Below, piece by piece: positions 61,497 through 64,000 of a stretch of DNA of 64,000 nt (its first letter is position 1; each line of letters opens with the position of its first letter). The notes under the pieces were generated by a model, which searched no databases, had not been told where the DNA came from, and was given only the letters and a program-made list of their open reading frames with translations. The position numbers were made by a program, and so were the translations under genes. The stretch lies in NCBI GenBank assembly GCA_028281535.1, contig JANQJS010000053.1, forward strand, positions 1-64,000, read 5' to 3'. Source of the DNA: Sedimentisphaerales bacterium (GTDB lineage: Bacteria; Planctomycetota; Phycisphaerae; Sedimentisphaerales; SM23-30).

Positions 61497-62045
61497 ATGA
61501 CAACAGATACCGTTACTGAAAATGGGGTACAATCGTCAGATGTGGTTTCCAGGCGCATCGCAGGTGATGGCAAATATTTAACTTTTGCATTAGGTCATGA
61601 AGAGTATGGACTTGAAATTCTCAAGGTTCGTGAAATTATTGGCTACATGGATATAACTGCTGTTCCTCAGACACCTGACTATGTCAATGGTGTGATTAAT
61701 TTAAGAGGAAAAGTCATTCCTGTGATTGATCTACGTTCAAAATTTGAAATGGAAACAGTCGAAATTACAGAAGAGACCTGTATTATCGTTGTTGAAATAG
61801 AGCATAAAGAAGCGGAGATTGAAACGGGAATCATTGTTGATAAAGTATCTGAAGTGTTAGATATTAATGGTGATAATATTGAACAAGCACCACAGTTTGG
61901 ATCAAAGATTGATTCTGAATTTATACTAGGGATGGGCAAAGTTGGCGAATCTGTCAAAATTCTATTAGACATTGATAAAGTTCTTGCTGTTAGTGCGTTA
62001 TTAGAAATCGCAGGTTCTGGTCGAGATGAAACGCAGGCAGAATAG
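61497..62045 (+). CDS. cheW: Chemotaxis adaptor CheW
   Basis: This 182-residue CheW has LTFALGHEEYGLEILKVREI (about 29-48) and NGVINLRGKVIPVIDLR, which are the two diagnostic segments of the family. It links CheA to chemoreceptors. GAGGG lies upstream of the ATG. The chemoreceptor gene follows by about 56 bases. Confidence 0.93.
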   Translation: MTTDTVTENGVQSSDVVSRRIAGDGKYLTFALGHEEYGLEILKVREIIGYMDITAVPQTPDYVNGVINLRGKVIPVIDLRSKFEMETVEITEETCIIVVEIEHKEAEIETGIIVDKVSEVLDINGDNIEQAPQFGSKIDSEFILGMGKVGESVKILLDIDKVLAVSALLEIAGSGRDETQAE

Positions 62046-62101
62046 TTTATCATTTTAATATGTTTTTAAAAAAGTATATATAGTCAGAAAGGGCACGAGA
62101 T

Positions 62102-63817
62102 ATGTTTAGTATTAAAAATTGGTCATTAAGAGGAAAAATTGTCTCCATTGGAGTTCTTTTACCATCGATATTGTTAATTTGCTTGTTTGTAATGTATTAT
62201 GCACAATCGAAAGATAAAGCCATTGAATCGTATGTTGAAAAAGCACGATCAATTTGCCTTACCGCTGAATCAACACGTCAGGAAATGGAAGATAAATGGG
62301 ATATGGATATCATTACCACTGGCATGCTTAGAGAGTGGGCCGAAGGTGGTGAAATGGATAAAGTCTTAGCTGGTGTTCCTGTAGTTTCAGCATGGAATGC
62401 TGCGATGCGAAAGGCTGAAGAAGGTGGTTATAAATTTAAAGTGCCAAAAGTTGATCCACGTAATCCTAAAAATGAGCCAGATGAACTAGAGGCACGTGCT
62501 TTGGCTGCTATGAAAGCTGATAACCTTTCTGAATATTATGAAGTGGATGAATCGATAAATTCTATTCGATATTTTCGTCCAGTTAAATTGACCAAAACTT
62601 GTATGCCTTGTCATGGTGACCCAAAGAATTCCATGGAATTATGGGGTAATGATCAAGGTTTGGATCCGACGGGTACCAAAATGGAAAATTGGGAAATTGG
62701 CACCATACATGGAGCATTTGAAGTCATACAATCTTTGGATACTGCAGATGCTGCTTTAGTTAATTCGTTAAAAACCGCAGCCATCATGGTGGTGTTAGGT
62801 TTAGCAGTATCTGGTATTATTTTCTTCTTTGTTATTCGCATGTCTGTGGATAAACCTATTGATAATATTTCACAATCCTTATTGGAAGGCTCAGATGGTG
62901 TTTCATCTGCTGCAAGTCAAGTGTCATCTTCCTCTCAATCTTTGGCAGAGGGGGCATCTAGCCAAGCCGCGGGATTGGAAGAAGTGTCTGCTAGTCTGGA
63001 AGAAATGTCCAGTATGACCCGTCAGAATGCTGACAATGCTCAAGAGGCAAGTGCTCTTGCTGGTGAAGCACAAAAATCCGCGAGTAGCGGTATGGATTCC
63101 ATGGAAAAAATGAATTCTGCTATTGACGAAATTCAAAAATCATCTGGTGAAACGGCTAAAATAATCAAAGTGATTGATGAGATCGCTTTCCAAACCAACC
63201 TATTGGCATTGAACGCTGCTGTAGAAGCTGCTCGTGCTGGAGAAGCTGGTAAAGGTTTTGCCGTGGTTGCTGAAGAGGTTCGTAATCTCGCAATGCGATC
63301 TGCAGAAGCGGCTAAGAATACCTCAGTTATGATTGAAGAATCTGTTAAAAATGCTGAAAATGGTGTAAACATCACAAAAGAAGTTGGTGAAGCGTTAAGT
63401 CAAATCGTTGAAGGTATTAGTAAAACTTCCGATTTGGTTGGTGAAATTGCTGCGGCATCCAAAGAGCAAAGTGATGCGGTTAGTCAGGTAAATGGCGCAT
63501 TGAGTCAAATGGAAAATGTGACCCAGGCCAATGCAGCTGGTGCAGAAGAATCTTCCAGTGCTGCTGAAGAACTTAATGCTCAAGCTCAAACGTTAAATGA
63601 TATTGTGAATAATCTCGTCGTGTTAGTTAAAGGTAGTAATGGTCAGGCAGGTGCAAGTCGTTCTCATGCTGCTGCCTTGGGTGCATCAGATTTAGCTTAT
63701 CACAGTATTAGTCAGTCCCCAAAATCATCTAGTTCTGGTAATAGCAATGTTTCACAGGAATCTGCTGAAGCAAAAATTCCATTAGGTGATGACAAAGGTA
63801 ACTTTGATGAATTTTAA
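62102..63817 (+). CDS. Chemoreceptor (MCP) with DUF3365 c-type heme sensor domain
   Basis: This 571-residue receptor has membrane segments at about 12-33 and 225-246. The periplasmic domain between them is of the DUF3365 (Tll0287-like) type and contains a single CxxCH heme motif (Cys167, Cys170, His171). The cytoplasmic signalling domain includes the hairpin tip [20 protein letters not shown]. There is no C-terminal CheR-binding pentapeptide. The heme suggests sensing of redox state or of a gas such as O2 or NO. It lies beside cheW and cheA, so it is the likely input of this cluster. Confidence 0.9.
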   Translation: MFSIKNWSLRGKIVSIGVLLPSILLICLFVMYYAQSKDKAIESYVEKARSICLTAESTRQEMEDKWDMDIITTGMLREWAEGGEMDKVLAGVPVVSAWNAAMRKAEEGGYKFKVPKVDPRNPKNEPDELEARALAAMKADNLSEYYEVDESINSIRYFRPVKLTKTCMPCHGDPKNSMELWGNDQGLDPTGTKMENWEIGTIHGAFEVIQSLDTADAALVNSLKTAAIMVVLGLAVSGIIFFFVIRMSVDKPIDNISQSLLEGSDGVSSAASQVSSSSQSLAEGASSQAAGLEEVSASLEEMSSMTRQNADNAQEASALAGEAQKSASSGMDSMEKMNSAIDEIQKSSGETAKIIKVIDEIAFQTNLLALNAAVEAARAGEAGKGFAVVAEEVRNLAMRSAEAAKNTSVMIEESVKNAENGVNITKEVGEALSQIVEGISKTSDLVGEIAAASKEQSDAVSQVNGALSQMENVTQANAAGAEESSSAAEELNAQAQTLNDIVNNLVVLVKGSNGQAGASRSHAAALGASDLAYHSISQSPKSSSSGNSNVSQESAEAKIPLGDDKGNFDEF

Positions 63818-63829
63818 AAGATCTTATAT

Positions 63830-63863
63830 CATGTTGCTGTCATTAGATGATGGCGGCAACATG
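63830..63863 (+). terminator. Hairpin after the chemoreceptor gene
   Basis: A 14-base stem (63830-63843 with 63850-63863, with G-U pairs) closes a six-base loop just 13 bases past the stop. The T run is weak. Confidence 0.6.
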
Positions 63864-64000
63864 ATTTACTAAACACTTTTAATATTTCTAGGGGGAATTG
63901 ACTAATTCGATGTTGGTAAACCAAATTTGATAATAGTTTAATTCATTCCTCGAGCTTATTAGAAAGTTCGTGATTCAATGGAAAAAGTATTAGAGTCAAT

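Noticed and set aside
63978..64000. Possible start of another gene at the right edge (ATG at 63978)
   Set aside because: Only seven codons are visible and there is no ribosome binding site.

Overview
The window looks like part of a chromosome from a free-living, probably marine or sediment-dwelling planctomycete, most likely a low-to-mid-GC member of the Phycisphaerae/Sedimentisphaerales. No rRNA or other marker gene is present, so this is inference. The evidence is the combination of: ECF sigma factor plus FecR-LamG pairs; a PEP-CTERM protein; secreted proteins ending in the dockerin-like 'DxNxDxxxDLxDFAxxxxxWLxC' tail; DUF1080 and EF-hand secreted proteins; and many sulfatases and fucosidases.

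Layout. 1-1182 is noncoding, built from a structured-RNA element and degenerate copies of its 3' end. 1183-20297 is mostly a polysaccharide-breakdown region: two GH29 fucosidases, two tandem lipoprotein sulfatases, a remnant of a GH20 hexosaminidase, a large secreted GLUG/dockerin protein, a flavin amine oxidase, an acyltransferase, a permease and an unidentified secreted enzyme-like protein. 20703-32402 holds small zinc-ribbon and hypothetical genes, then two ECF sigma/FecR-LamG gene pairs on either side of a 1610-residue copper-radical oxidase (galactose oxidase type) that also carries a cupredoxin domain. 33182-39355 has a DUF1080 lipoprotein, a PEP-CTERM protein, several orphan membrane proteins and a SIR2-like gene. 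39356-41151 is a second noncoding block related to 1-1182. 41152-44696 is a translationally coupled fucosidase-sulfatase pair. 44751-56867 is mixed metabolism: a degenerate ferredoxin-like protein, a VOC protein, a cysK plus two transsulfuration-type PLP genes, a methyltransferase, a double fasciclin protein, DUF378, and an EF-hand pseudo-hydrolase. 57353-63817 is a chemotaxis cluster: hybrid kinase, response regulator, CheA, CheW, and a chemoreceptor with a c-type heme motif.

How the genes fit together. Three GH29 proteins, three sulfatases (all with the C-T-P-S-R formylglycine motif), the GH20 remnant and the secreted accessory proteins point to use of sulfated, fucose-containing glycans. 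The sigma/FecR pairs may sense surface or glycan state and control the large oxidase.

The most unusual finding is noncoding. Two copies (about 35-368 and 39367-39691) of a roughly 330-nt element share three nested long-range helices whose base pairs change together. Both end immediately before ATGA. This fits the HEARO / IscB omega-RNA class of mobile structured RNAs, here without any IscB gene in the window. At least five 3'-end fragments of the same family lie nearby.
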